Shown here piece by piece: positions 15,001-29,000 of a stretch of 64,000 nt of DNA. Under the pieces are notes generated by a model. It saw only the letters and a list, made by a program, of their open reading frames with translations. It was not told where the DNA came from and made no database searches. Position 1 is the stretch's first letter; every line of letters starts with the position of its first letter. Source of the DNA: Lanius collurio (lineage: Eukaryota; Chordata; Aves; Passeriformes; Laniidae); assembly GCA_020086605.1 (NCBI GenBank), contig JACBWW010000002.1, positions 22,557,405 to 22,621,404 of the forward strand, written 5' to 3'. The translations under genes were made by a program, and so were the position numbers.

Positions 15001-18000
15001 AACATCACTGAAAGGCCTTCCTAGGTTCCTTCATCAGTTTAGCTGTAGGCTGACGACCACCTGCTGCAGAACAGTAACAAATAGCCTGAGGAAGTGGATC
15101 CAGCTGTTTCCACCATTAACAACAGAATGGCCTCAGGTGAGAGACCTATGGCCCTCTGTGGCCACTGCTGCCCTTAGAGAAGGCAATCAGCCTATCTACT
15201 ACAGTGGCAGGGGCACAGGACACCCAGCTGGAGTTGCCCCTCCACAGTAAAGCAGGGGCAGACGGTGACTATGTACAGCATCTTTGTATTGGTATGAAGA
15301 AGCCTGTAGAATGAGTTTTGCTGGCCTCTGAAGACTGATGAAAAAAGCACTTTTGGCCAAAATTGCTGGTATGTGTGTGACAGTTCTGTGTCTGAAGCCA
15401 GCATGTTGACATGGCTCCATCTTCCTCTTGTCACTACTGTGAGGTTTCCTATGAAGTAGTTTTCCAGGAGGAAAAGTTGCTTAAATGCTGTAGACTATGG
15501 CAGGAATTTACCCTTCAATAAAAAGCAAGTCCATAGAGAGCAAAAACTACAAAAGCCAAAGGCAACTGATGTTCTGACATAGCAGTGGTTCAGATGGCTG
15601 CAGGGCTGTTTCACCTGTTATGCAGACTGGTGAATGCCTCCTCTCCTTTTCAAAGCAAAGCAACACAAACGCAGCCCTAGCAGTGCTGCCAGCTGATGCC
15701 ATGGTCCTCTAGCACAGCCCTGAACCCTGGCACAGGTCAGCTTTCCTCCAGGAAACCTCTGCTTCTCCAGCAAGCATCTGTCACCCACAGCCTGACCAGT
15801 GCTGTGTTTCTGGCAGGGCTCTGCCCAGCTGTCTCTTTCCACCAGAGGAAGGAAGGAGTTTCCCTAGACTCTCATTACTCTGTGAGATTAATGGCCAGTG
15901 TGGGATAGATGCTGTGCTTTTGGCTTACTGGGATAGTGACCCTTCACTGCTGTGTTCACTCAGACACTTTTCCTCCCACATTTGGAGATGTCAGTGTTAT
16001 CTGGGCTTTGCTGGACAAGGCTGGTGCCTGCTTAAAATAGCTGTGAGCTGTCTCACACAGGTGGACAGGTGTCCTTTTATGAAGTGGAAGTGTTAGTGTT
16101 AGTTGTACCAGCAAGAAGCACACACCCATCCTTGAGCTATTACTCCTCGGGCTGCCAGCACAGCCCAGGGATAGTGTGCAGGGGCTGCTGCCTTCTGCTG
16201 CCCCCAAGTAAGCATTAGGACAGGTAGCCACCCTCACATTCCAGGCAAGCAAAGTCTAGGCAAGCTCTTTTACCTCTTGGCTTATATCAGTGCTTGTTCA
16301 GGCCCTGAGAGGTATTTCCCTGAAAGCACAGGCCTGGGGCTGCCACATCTTTCTCCTGCAGACTTCTCTCAAGGTGATTTGGGAATGCTCTCATGGATCT
16401 TTGGGCCATGGCCTCAGCACCACAGTGAGGTCTCCAGTGTGCTGACACTTCCCACCAGTGCTGCTGTACACCAAAGCAGTCCCCATGGAGTCAACTGCCC
16501 GTGCATTCTAAACAGCAAGGAGTAGTTAGGCTTTTGTTTCTGCTAGTTTGTTTCTAATAAAAAAAACCTAAAACCTGGAAATAGCGGATGATGTAGGAGC
16601 TTGGATCTGGGACTGAATCCAGCACTGTCTTTAGAGGACATAAGTCATGAGGGATGTGTCATATTAGTAGCTTGCAGCTAATGGACTGGCAAAGGCTGGA
16701 AGCTGCACTGGCTTGCTGCCCGGAGCCCATGGAACTGCTCAGGTAACAGTCTCCAACATTTTGGCCAGTGGACCATGACAGTTTCTTCATCCAGAGGTAA
16801 TTAGCTAAGGTTTCCACAGGGCACCAGCTTCGTTCATAGGTAGGGTCATTCCCCTCCTACCTCAAATGTTTAATGTCTTCCTTAGACCACAAAAATACTT
16901 GTGTCCGTGTTCTCAATTAAGGCCTACTGCAAATTTCTAAAGGGGAGTAACTGCCTCTCTGCATCTGGCACAATCAGAGCAATAAGCACTGGAAGATAAA
17001 CAGAGCAGGCAAGAGAAGAGTGTCTGACTGTCCTTTGGGCAAAAGGATATTGAATAACCCATTCACAAGGAAAACATCATGAGAGTGGCAAGTGACAGCT
17101 TGTCCTACCAGTTTATGTCAGAACCAAATCCAGCAGAAAGGCTGCAATATAGTGCAAATCATTCATCACAGCCTGGCATTAGCAAGCAGGAAGTGCTCAT
17201 TTTCCACTCAGCTCAAGGTGGAAGGGAATAGTGAAAAAAGTTAAAAATTATAAAGGAAGAAGTGGAAATAGCAGAGAAATTGGAGGAGATTTGGCTTTCT
17301 TGGCTGTGAATAAAAAGAGTAGCTCAGGAAACTAAGAAAAGCAGTATTTACCTTCATTATGAGAGCCTCCTGAAGCAGACAACAACACTGAAGCTGAGGT
17401 CAAAGGTGTGGCCAAGCCTGGCTGCATTGCACAGCTGATAGACAAGGAGGTAGCAACAGGGCAGACGGGGAGGTACCACAGCCTCTGGCTTTCTGGGGCC
17501 CTAACTCACTTGGCCAGGTACCATTTATAGCTGAGCCAGCAGCTCTGTATCCACTCTGCTTAACATCAACATCAAACACCCTCAAGAAAACTTTGATGCC
17601 CGTCATCAAAACTCTGTGTTATTTCTAGAAAAAACACACACTTAAGGCATGGAAATGAGATGTAAGCATAAATCTCCTTATTCTAAAATACGTTCCTGAG
17701 TATGAGGTAGTTGCCATTGCCAAAAAGAGACTGACATGAGACTATCCAAAGGAGGGAAAAATTACAGGTTGCAGAACTGTACAGATGGTTTGTAGTATAG
17801 AAATGCATAGCCTCTCTTTAGCTGCACAGTTTACCTGGAGGGGATGTAATACCACACCTTTTGTTCATTACCTTAATTTTTACTCCCTCCGGTGCAAGTA
17901 TTTTGTACACCTAAGCTGGTTTCAATTCTCTTGAAGATGCAGTCCTAAATGCTTATTGCTAATTTCTTCATTAGAGTGTCTGGCATAATACGACAACCAT

Positions 18001-21000
18001 TCTTGGTAAAAAGTGAAACATTAAGTTCCTAATATTCCCAGTGTTCCATTCTGTAAACTGCTTCACAAAGATTATCTGCATTTTTCAGTGCAAACTCAAT
18101 GAAAACAAACTGTTACCCCTTATAGAAAACCTTTGTTAGCTCTTCCAGTAGGGAGAACCTGTAATTTACCTGTTAACAGGAGATGATTTGCTACATTTAT
18201 CTTCTTAGCTGGGAGAATTTGACAATAATGTAGGAAGTTTTAAAATTAAACTAGTTTGAAGACGGCAGGAAAGAGCAGCATGGATCACAAGCTGCCTCAC
18301 AAATTATTAATCCCATGCTTTTAATGGCTCTACTTGAACAAATGCAATACACCAGAAGAAAACTGTTTTTACCTAGGAACACAAAATTGATACAATTATC
18401 AAAAAATTTAGCAAGAATTTCCCTCTTGCATCATCTTTGAGACTTTCTGGCTCCACTTCTCTCCTCTCTTCCCAATTCTTTCATGGCTACTGGCTTGCCT
18501 GCAAAGGGAAACTGCAATACCTCTGCATCAAAAACATGATCAGCTTCTGCTCTCTCCTCTTAAGCTACAAAGGCTGGCTAGGCCCCTAAGAGGCAATAAG
18601 TGCACAAGAATCTACTGCTGTGACTTGGCTGGGAAAAGAAGGATCTATCCCCAAAGTCCAGATCTGAGCAAGGTCATCTCAAAATATCCACAGGACAACG
18701 AGATCTTCAGGCAACAAATTTTTCTGGGGGATCATTTCTAAGAGGTAGAAAACTTTACAAATAACAGAGGTTTGCTGGGTTCTGCATAAATCAGTTTCCT
18801 GTCACACATTTTCCTGTTTTTATTATTATTTTTAAACTACTAGGCATGAAACTGGCAGATGCTAGTTTGCAATGATTTTTTTTTGAGCGAAGACTTTTGC
18901 TGTCAGCTGATGGCTGATTTACTGAGACTGCCTTCATACATGTCACTGGGCTGAATAAACCAAAACAAATGATGCTTTACTACAGGAATTGAATTCCTTC
19001 CCAGCACCAACAGCTCTTCTCCTCCTTGAGTTTTTGGAGATGACTTCCTGTGATTGCAAACCTAATGCTAGCTTTGTCGCCCATGAGGATTGCATCAAAC
19101 ATCACACAGTCAAATCAATCAACAGTGTTATCTTTCTGTATTTTTAGCCTGTTTAAGCAGATAAATGAAAACAGACACAATTAAGTCAATATATCAGTGA
19201 TTTGGTTATACAAACAATTAAAAGATAATCTCAGGTATTTGGGATCCCCAAATAACATATCTGGAAAGAGATGTGAGTCTGTGGGGTCTAAATGTCTTGG
19301 GAGCTGCAAAGTACATGCCAAATGAATGGAGTTTATGGATTACATTGTTTGATGCCTGAGATAATAAATGAACACAGGTATATTGTAGAAATAGGTAAGG
19401 ATAGTGCTTCTGACCCAAGATTATGGAAAACATGAATCATGAAAACATAGTTTGTCTGTTTTTAAAGAACACACTCTAAATGAGGAGAATAAAGCAGAGA
19501 GGGTAGCTTTGGAAGCTCTTAGCATGCTGGGAGATGTTGCTGTGGGTGGTGTGGTTTCAAGAGTGCTGAATGTTGTACATAAACTGATTGAGACCAGATG
19601 TAGTTTGTGCTTTTGATATAGTGCTACTGATTTGTTTTTCTCTACTGAGTCTAAATTAAATTCAGTGTTGATTTCCCAGATCTAAAGTATAAGATAGCAA
19701 GTCGTCTATATAAGCAGCTTCTAGCAGTTACAAAGAATAGTGGTTTTGTGATAGCATGAGAAAGACATCGACATACCTTGTTATTCATGTTGTATTTTTT
19801 AAGGGTGAGAGCTTTCCTGGAAAGCAATTTCAAGGCAGTTCCAACATGAATTCTATAACTTTAATCTTATTTTTAAAATATTGTTTCTTACATTGAAAAC
19901 TTATTCCTTTTAATAAAATTATTACTCTCCTACATGTGTGTTTGAGGCACAAGTCTCAGAACAACTCACATAGAGTCCAGCTTCCTGCTAATGAGTTGAT
20001 ACTGAGCTGACTATGAGCTGGCAGTATATCAACTGCTCATCATTAAATCATTCCCAAAATGAACATTAATGAACTTCACCTACTTCAGCAATGCAAGGCA
20101 GCTCATACTTCTCCTGATTTCCAATTCACTGCAAAGTAACTTGAATTCAGCCTACACTGCTGATTTCTCCGAATTGCTGCATAATGAGCTACCATAAAAA
20201 CAACAAGGTTTTGCATATATATATAGGACATTCTCATACATATTAATTTGGTCATCCATTGTATTACAGCTACTCCAGTGAACTTCCACATGGAAATGGA
20301 CTGTCCTGCTATCCTGCTTCGAACTTCACTCCTTGTTGGAGGAACATACTTGTCATTAAAAAAAAAATAGTCTTTTCAATGCAAAAGTTTTGTATCCTGT
20401 TAACTTTTTCCACTACAGCAGTGAAAAACGAAGAAACAAAATGTAATTAAAATGTCGTTAATGTTGTCATTTGCTTTTTTTTCTCAGTGGTATTTAAATG
20501 GGGTGTTTAAATATAAAAGCTCCATAGCCCACATTTTTCGGTAGTAGTCTGGCACTGCATCACACTTGCAGAATTGAGATCGTTATTTGCAAAGAAGCCT
20601 CTGTATGGCAGGGTCACCTTTTTTTCAGTAAGGAGAGGTCTACATAGATTAACACATACTGCAGGATAATTGTTCGGAAATCGTTATCAAAGTCTCATGT
20701 CCACATGTTGAAATACGTCTCAGAAAAGAGGTACAAAATTGAGGGTCTCAAAGGCACATTTTACAGGGAAAGATTCAGAGGTCAGTCTATTCAAAGAGAA
20801 GGTTAGGAAGGTATTTGATCATAACTACATCCATGGAGATAAGAGGTACCTAAAACTAGTACATTAAAATATTGATATGAATGCAGCCAAAGATCAAACT
20901 CTGGCTGCAGCAAGAACCAGTTGGGTCTTCATTTCTTGTAAATTGCTGCCCAGGATCAGTTTATCATCACAAACTGTGTCATCTCAGGAGAGAATAACCA

Positions 21001-24000
21001 TCCCTGCTCTGGTAGGCAGCAGCCTCTGGGAAGGGGTGGGTGAGCAGATAGGGCAACAGTTGCTCCAGCAATCTTGTCTGAGCCTGATGTTGAACGCATG
21101 CTAACACCTTTGGATAATGAGATATGAAACACCAGGGAGCTGAAATTAGAAATATTCAAATACAACAAAAAAAAATGCTTGCTTTTGAGAAAGAAATAAC
21201 TATTTGAACAGTTTCCTGTGAGATCCAGTAGATTTCTCATTATAGAATGTGATGAAAACAAAACTGGATGTCTACTAAAGCCTATACTCAAATAGCAGCT
21301 AGGGACTTTATGCAGACATCAGTGAATTGAATTCCATTACTTGCTTTATTTAGGAAGCCATCATAGGCCTTTCTGGCCTCTAAATACATGAACCCAAGAG
21401 CCTTTGACAGAAGAGCAAAATGTCATTGTTATTAAAGGTATTGCCTTCCTAGAGGAGCATTTGGTCAGAAGACCCATCAAGTTAAAATGTGTTTTATATG
21501 CTGGTGACAAAGAAGTTGTCATAGTCCTTACCAAAAAGCATTCCAGACTTCAGAAATTGCTCCCTGCTTCTCTTCTCATGCTTGGTTAATATAAACTTGA
21601 ACTACCTTTTCTCTCTTTCGTGTTACAAGCACCATTATTTCCTCAGTTGTCCAATAGGAGAGAAAAAAAAATAGGACTGGGAACATGATACACCTGAGAT
21701 TTGTGTCTGCAATGGAAAGATTTTTCTCTATATTCCAGTTCGGGGAAAAAAAATCTGTGTTTTCTTTTGTTGTTATAGTTGGTTTGAACTTTTAAAGCAT
21801 GTCAAACAACCTTTGAACTTTACAGAAAGGGACTTTTAAAAGCTGGAGTTTTTTAAGTTTAAAAGAGGAATGTTTCCTTTGTAAAAAAGCAAATACAATG
21901 AATGTGGCATAACTGAGATTTAAAGATACACTATACTCTTTGAGGAAGCAACATAGTCAACTGGGTTGAAGAAAGAGCTAAATGTGCATGCATGCCCACA
22001 GAAACACTCCCACAGAGAATTTCCTCAATGACTGAGGACTATTAAGCACACTGTAACATTCAAACAGCACCTACATTTACTGTGTTTCCTAATTTAAGGA
22101 CACATAACTATATTTAAATAGTTTTACACTGTATAATTAATTACAAAAGCAACAATGCTGATGTTCAGGATACCCATGTACCTTCTCAGATAAGTTTGCA
22201 CTGCCCACTCACCTAACAGCCAATTTGCAGTAGCTGGCTACTCTCTCTGGCCTCCAAGTATGCTCTTTGTCATTTCCCTGCACCAGTTTTGGAATAAACA
22301 GTGCCTCCACACCTTACAAAAGAATCCTAGAGAAATTGTGTGGTTAATTTAACCAGCCAACTTACATATACAAACAAAGGAAACACAGATACCTCTCCTC
22401 AAAAGCCTATGGTCTAGGTTTTCTTGAAAGGATGGCAGCATTGACTAAGATGCCCCTAACTGTTCCCTTTCCAAAACGGATTTGTTCTGAAACCCAACCT
22501 TTGTTCTGAATATTAGACCTCTCTAAATTTTTTTTCATTTGAGCACCAAAACTTTCTAGTCACCTTTCACTGCCTTGGCTTAAAACCACCGTAAAAGAAG
22601 ATACCTTGCTAGCTCCAATCAGGAAAGAGTCTTTATTTAGTCCTACTTCTGACACTGCAAATACAACTAAGTAGAAATCAGTACTCCATTTATAAAATGT
22701 CCTCTACAACCACATTGTACTTATTTTAATTTGCTTTTCACAGAACCTCTTAGCACCAGGGGACTGCTAACAACATGACTCAAACCATGAAGCAGTGACA
22801 CACTGAAATAGCTTTTTTGCATCTCTGTGCACACCCTGTCTCATAGCACTTTAGCACTGAGTAAAACCAGAGGTGGCAGAATCCTATGCCACAGGAGAAG
22901 CACAAACATGGATAACAGGGCTCGCCGTGCACTACTAAACTTGCCCAGCTGCTAACACATGCTGTTACGGCTGCCTGGATGCTGACCTTGGCTTGGGCTG
23001 TAGCTGATGAGGTGGGTACACCTCACCTTGACCCTCACAGGCCAACATGTCCACATAGTATCGATGTGACACAAGGCTGAAGCAGAAGGCAAAGATCTAA
23101 ACAAGGACATCCACAGTTGCACTTAGAGCTGCACTACAAAGTAGAGTGATGTTTGTGATTCTCAAGGGCACTAGCAGCAAAGGGAGGGCTAGAGGACTCT
23201 TTGCTCCCTTCTTTCTTCCTCGTACCTTCAGTAGACGTAGAAAAATACTGTAACTCCTCTAGGATTTGTGACCAAAACAGCCATCCTCTTGGATCAGCAA
23301 AGGGAGGAGTTGAACTGTATAGCAGCAATTCTTCCTAAACATGATTTTTTTTTCATTATTGACTCAACTGCTTAGTGTTCCCTTCAAAACAGGAATATAT
23401 ACAAGAATCCTCCCATGAAGAACATCAGCAAAGTTCCTTTCAATTTCCAAAAGCCTTGGGAACTTGCTCTAAGTTTCTACCTATGTCAACAGCTTTAAAA
23501 ATGAGCCTTTCTCTGTTGGTAGGCAGATTTAACAATTGAAGCTTCCCTTTTATACTCAGAATTAAATAAGCAGAAGTTACAGTTACTCAGACCTTTGGGT
23601 TGAAAGGCTCAGACAATCTCAGACAATTCAGTTTTCCTTCAGACTTGGAGCCATCACAGTTCAGAGGTGTGTATTCCCCTCCACATGTCAAGGTCGGGTC
23701 CTCACAAAGATGGTCTTCCCCTAACAGCAGGCTGAGGCAGTAGGAAAAGCCAGCTAAGGTCTGTAATCATGGAAAAACCTAAAAATTTTAAGGTCTAGAG
23801 GTAACTCATTCACACAAGAAGCAACTTCTCTGAGAGAAAGAAATGTTACTACTTTTTCACTTTCCTGGGACATAGTCTTGGATCAATTTTTATATTTACA
23901 GACTAAAGTATTAAGTATATCTTACCAGTGGGTCATTTAAAATAAATGTAACATTTACGATACCTCAAATTTTGTCTATACTGAAATACTTCTTGTTCTC

Positions 24001-25008
24001 ACTATAGGAGATACTACAAATACCACAGTAAAGCTCAAATATCAGAGGGCACTAAAGTTCTGGTTTTTTAATGGCAATCTCAAAATACAAAGCTCATAAA
24101 ATCGAGGTTATCTCAGCACTAGTGGTACTCAGAAGTGAAAGACAAGAGATATTCATGTTCCAGCAGTAAATCCACTAAAGTCAGTGGGATAAGAGCTAGA
24201 ATTAACTTGACCTTTGGAGAAAAAAAATTAGCGTGAACATTGGAAGTGGATGGGAGTTCAGAGAGGGATTCTCAACTAAACAAGAAAACCTGGAAAAGTA
24301 GTGGGCTTCCTGAATGGATCCCTGAAAGTATCAGCTGGGATGCTGCAAAAGCTGATCTCAGCAAATGGTTCATTTTGTGTTGCTTACAGCATCAGAGGAA
24401 GGAGGAGGAGGAGATTTGGGTGGATTGCTAAGAGAAGTGGAAATCATAGCTCAAGTTGCAGAAGTGAAACAAGAGAGGCAGGGAAAAACCTTGAGCGTGG
24501 GACCTGAATGTCTTTTACACCATCAGCAAAGAGCCAAAAGCAGATGAGAAGTTTCTTCAAAAAGTTGTAAGATTTCAAAGAAAAGTCCCAGGGAAATGAC
24601 TAACACAATAGTGAGTTGTGAGTGTAAACCCCACAGCTTACCTGGTTCGTGCTTGTTTTTGTTTCCATTTAAACCCAACTAAATTGCTCACAACTGAATA
24701 ATCACTGCACTACTGTGCTGAAGAGACTATGAAATGAAAAAGAATGAAGTCCAGTTAGTCCCTGGTCAATTTAACCAAAGAACTACATTAAAAATATGTA
24801 TAAATCCCCTGTGCCAGAGGGAGTTCAACTCCCATCCTTATGATTTATAATCATGTCTTCCTAAACAATAATCTTCATCAAGCAATGGCAACATCCTAGT
24901 TGCCTTCCTATATTTATAAATTATTTCCAGTTTGGGAAAGTGCCTCCATCTCCATCTAACACCGCCCAAAATAACTTTTGGAACTAGACTGGGCAAAACA
25001 GCAATTAA
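1..25008. other. Non-coding stretch without recognisable genes
   Basis: I see no supported exon, RNA gene or well-preserved transposon in these 25 kb. Open frames are short, overlap one another on both strands and carry no domain I recognise, so they look like chance frames. The sequence is AT-rich, with scattered A or T runs such as 14 T at 1184-1197. It contains a TATA-like direct repeat near 0.85 kb and a few AT-rich segments with homeodomain-like motifs at 18.17-18.36 kb and 19.03-19.20 kb, discussed separately. There is no CpG-dense segment that would suggest a housekeeping promoter. Very old, unrecognisable repeat relics could well be present. Small exons without family hallmarks would also escape inspection by eye. 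Confidence 0.6.
827..883 (+). repeat. Pair of 13-bp TATA-like direct repeats
   Basis: The 13-mer TATATAAAGGGTA occurs exactly twice, at 827-839 and 871-883, an offset of 44 bp. Each copy contains a TATAAA core. The intervening bases are AT-rich and show no clear duplication, so this may be the remains of a short duplication or a coincidence. TATA-like strings are common in AT-rich DNA. No initiator, CAAT box or downstream coding sequence supports a working promoter here. Confidence 0.45.
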
Positions 25009-25310
25009 AAATCATAAGAATTCACCTTGGAAAGTACCCTGGAAAGTCTCTGGTCCAGCCATCTGCTCAAAGCAGAGTCAGATACAAGATCAGACCAGAG
25101 CGCTCTCAATCTGCACCTCAAAAACCTTCAAGGATGGAGACTGCACAGCCTCTTCAGACAACCTGCTACATTGTTTGACTACATGCCAATTTGAACATCT
25201 CATTTCAACTAATTTCTACTACCCCTTATTCATCCAGTATGAAATAATGTGAGGAACTTGGTTTCATCTTGTTGATGACCTCCCTGTGGTTACTTGAAAA
25301 TGAAAGGTAA
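25009..25310 (-). mobile_element. CR1 LINE 3'-end fragment, antisense
   Basis: Read on the plus strand this is the reverse complement of a decayed CR1 3' region. It opens with an 'aatcataagaatt' remnant of the CR1 terminal repeat, then 'ctctggtccagcc', 'ctgctcaaagcagagtca', 'ccttcaaggatggagact' and a relic of the 'cacaacctctctgggcaacctg' block. A looser match continues to about 25.3 kb ('ggtttcatcttgttgatga', 'acctccctgtgg'). CR1 elements are the dominant LINEs of birds and are usually 5'-truncated, as here. The copy has many substitutions and small indels, so it is inactive and fairly old. The 106-codon open frame over it is antisense to the element and is not a gene. The 5' limit, toward higher coordinates, is approximate. 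Confidence 0.8.
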
Positions 25311-26028
25311 AGAGTAAGTTTACATATACAAAGCATTATATGATGATGTTTAATATTAAGATAAATCCAAATCAAGAGAACAAAGTCTAAAAGATCATCA
25401 AGTTTTAGAAATCAAGTTCTGGATATAAGTTTCACAAATGATTGTGCTGCAAGATGTCATCCAGATCAAGATACAAAATGCACTCTCACTTGTCTTTTAT
25501 GCAATTAAGAACCTGATATAAATCCATGATTTACAAAAGAAATGTCTTTGATATCACATGCATTGCATATCATTCACATGGGAGTAAATAAAGAATAGTC
25601 CTATTTAAAACTTGCCAAGTCATGTGATTTCAGGTGAAAATGGCACAGCAGTTGATGGCAAACTCTCAATACAGAGCAGTGAAAAATCTTTCCAGGAAAA
25701 AAAAAAACCAAAAAAAAAGATCAGCTCATAAAAACCTTGCTTCTTCATTTGTTTATTTTATCTGGAATAATCTATTCTTTCCCTTATCCATGTTCCTCTA
25801 ATCAGTCTATATGGTACCACTTTTCTGCTGGCAAAACAGGGAGGCAGCTATGATGCCAGTATGCCTGAAGCTTGCCTCAGGCATACCCCTGCTAGTTTAA
25901 AACTTTTACCACCTTCCTGACTAGCTCAGCAGCACACTGATCCAAAAATCACAACTTATGGACTTGTGTCCTTGACAGAAAGAACTGTTTCAAAAGCTTG
26001 AAATTCCCAAGTCTTGTCTTCAAAATGA

Positions 26029-26053
26029 ATATATATGTATATATATATATATA
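26029..26053. repeat. TA dinucleotide microsatellite
   Basis: The tract is 25 bp of alternating A and T interrupted by a single G, followed by A-rich sequence. Such tracts are prone to length polymorphism and can extrude cruciforms. There is no sign of function. Confidence 0.9.
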
Positions 26054-29000
26054 AAAAACACATTTAAAAAGAAAATATAAAAAAATACTAAATTAAATTT
26101 GCTATATACTTTAGTCAAGAATTTAAAGTCATCCACACAATATATTCAAACTAGCTTCCCAATAAATGTTTCAGAGAATTTGTGCCCTAAAATCCATTTT
26201 ATCCTCACTGAAGAAGTCATTCAATGTCACCAAGAGGTTTGCACAACAAACACATACCAAATCATGGGCAACATTTAATAATCAGATCATATTTGACATG
26301 TGTGGGATATATCTGAGTCCAAGAACCGTGAAATATTTTCAGCCATAAAATTTATGCTGCAGCAGGAGAGAAGCAGAAGAGAATCAGACAGGTGTTGGCA
26401 GCACACTAATTTCTTGTCAAGTGTAACTTAGGTATGTCTAAGTGAAGTAAAATGGCACAGGCACATTGGTTGATGGGTTCCCCATCAACAAAAAGACAAA
26501 GCCTACCATTAAATGCCACCCTCATGTTTGAAAGGCAAAGTCTGATGAACTTGTCTGTGAGAAAACAAGGAACAAGGTAACTCAGACTTGGGAGGTCCAA
26601 GAAAAAATTATTGCAATCTCCATGTTGAAAGATGGTCATGAACATCTCCTTCCTCACTAGATAGCATCCCACATGGCAATCAAGAGGAAGTGAACCACAT
26701 GCACTGTCCCTAGACTCCAGTTAGCAGCCCAGAAGACACCACAGAGGATGCATAATACAGGATGAACTTCCCCTGTATGTAGAAAAACCCCAGGCACATC
26801 CCCTGCACTGCTAGGTGCATGTCAATCAGGTTTTGCGAGGGTACCATTGCATTGAACCTGCCAAAAGGGGATATACCCTCTTTTTTAATGTTTGTTCCAC
26901 TAGCTTCCTCTCCATGGGTTTGGGCCCGAGGCTGGAGGAAGCAGGAGGAAGACTTTCAACCCCCATCCCAATGCTCTCTATTTTTCAAACGTTCCAGCCT
27001 TGAAATGACAGAGGACATCACACATGACTGTGCATGTAGCTAAATGCCGTTGTCTTCAGCACTTGCTCAAAGAATAGACAAAGCAGGGGAACTAACTCAA
27101 AACTGCCAGATACTACCTGATTTACAGGGTCCTGGAAAGGGAGTGCTGGTGCTGAGAGGCTGCTAAAGAGTCTCAGTGCCAGAAAGAATTTACTGCACTT
27201 TTTATCATGTAATCATCCTCATGGACATTTTTGTAAAAGGAGCACATTTAAGCCAAATCAATATGGAAAACTCTAAAGGAATAAATAACTCATCTCAATG
27301 GTTCAAACAACTGATAACATGGACCCTTTTAGGAGTTGGTAAGCAAGAACTTCCTCTGGAATTTTATTGTGCACTCAACTTCTACCACCCCATTTCCTAC
27401 TCTCCCGAAAGTTTTCATGCTGACATCAGAGGCAAGAGGACAAAATGTGTGACCATACCTAAGCTATTTCAAGGCACTCTTCTAGCTGTAAGTAACTTAA
27501 GCCAATGGTTTAAATCAAAATTTTGTCTTGCCTCCAAGCATCTTATAAGGGTCTATGGAAGATGTTACAGGGTTTTCATTTCCACTGCAATGTGCTAAAT
27601 ACTGCTACAATTACAGGCACCATTCTTGGCAGCCTCAGATGCACTGGCCTTGTCTGTCCGGACTGCCTTTGAACTTGTCCTTCTAAACCCTTTCCTTCAC
27701 ATGAAAACATGATCTAGGTGAAGGAAGCTTGTGCTGGCCTGCACCTGCCCTCCCTGCAGTCAGAGCACAAGAAGCTGCTTCATTTTAGTTTGGTTAGTTT
27801 GAGCAAGAGCTGAAGGTTTTACCCAGCAACTTCAGCACTTTTGACATTGTGATGGAAGTCAGCTCAGCTCTCACTGCAGTCACCCCTCAACTCTGTCATA
27901 CTCCAGTCACACCCGAAATCTGCTGAGGTCTTGTGTCAGCATTGAAATTCCTTAAAACTCATTTTGACAGAAGAACATCTCCTTTCCAGTAGGTTCCAAC
28001 TGAGAAACATACATCCACTCTCCAGACCAAAAAAGTTGAGGCTTGCCCTATAGAGGGAATTTTCTGTCTTCCCCTGCTTCCCCCTCTGATCTGTGAGAGA
28101 GTCACATTTCCTCTGTGTCAGAGGGTCCTTACCAGGGTTGAAACATAACTAAAATAACTAGAGAAATTTTCTTGCAAAATATCAGATTGTATCCTTTGTG
28201 CAAGACTTTTCCATAGCTGGCTATAGCCTCCTCACTCTCCACAGGATTGCAGTGAGCACACCCTGTGAATATATGGCACCCAAAGAATAATGTTTGGCTC
28301 CGCAGTAGCCTGTCCCTGCTCTGTCAGCCTTTTCTGGTCCTTTTTGTACCTCTGTGTGATCCTCAAAATTTATCTGCTTTCTCTTTTCATCATTAATAAA
28401 ATTTTTTTATTTGCACTTACCAGCCACAAGCAGTTTCAGAAACATTCAGTGTTCCCAGCACCCAGAATAACAAAAAGGCCAGTAGCTTTGGCATATAAGA
28501 ACAGATATATAGTGTCTGAAAGGAATAAAGCACAGATGCACACACCAGCCCAGGAAATAAATTTCCTATCAAGGAAAATATATTCCCACTTTTAGTTGGA
28601 CTGTACTAAATTATACCAACTCAGTGATAAAGTGATTAGTCCATCCTCTGCTACACCTCCCCATTTAGTCCCTGTGGAACATAATTAATGTGCAATTTAC
28701 ACTTCTCTTGGAAAAATTAATAAACACTGGTAAAATAAATAATCTACATTACACTGCCCAGCACCATATCACTTGGGCACCCCCCAGGATTCCATCTTTT
28801 GCTGCAAATCACTACCATTTATTTAGACTCTTTCCATGCATGAGACAATGCTTATGACCAAGTTGCTATGAAATAATTGTTCAGGTTGCAGATTGTTGTC
28901 AAATTCTTTAATAATATTGAGAAATACCTGTATTTCAGTCATGCCATCATTACCATTGGCTACAAATTCAGTAATGTTAAAAAATATCTATCAATTCAGT

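Noticed and set aside
24932..25252. 106-codon plus-strand open frame
   Set aside because: It overlaps a CR1 element in antisense orientation, so the frame is a by-product of the repeat.
27176..27598. 140-codon plus-strand open frame
   Set aside because: No domain or supporting splice context was seen. The composition follows local AT-rich sequence.
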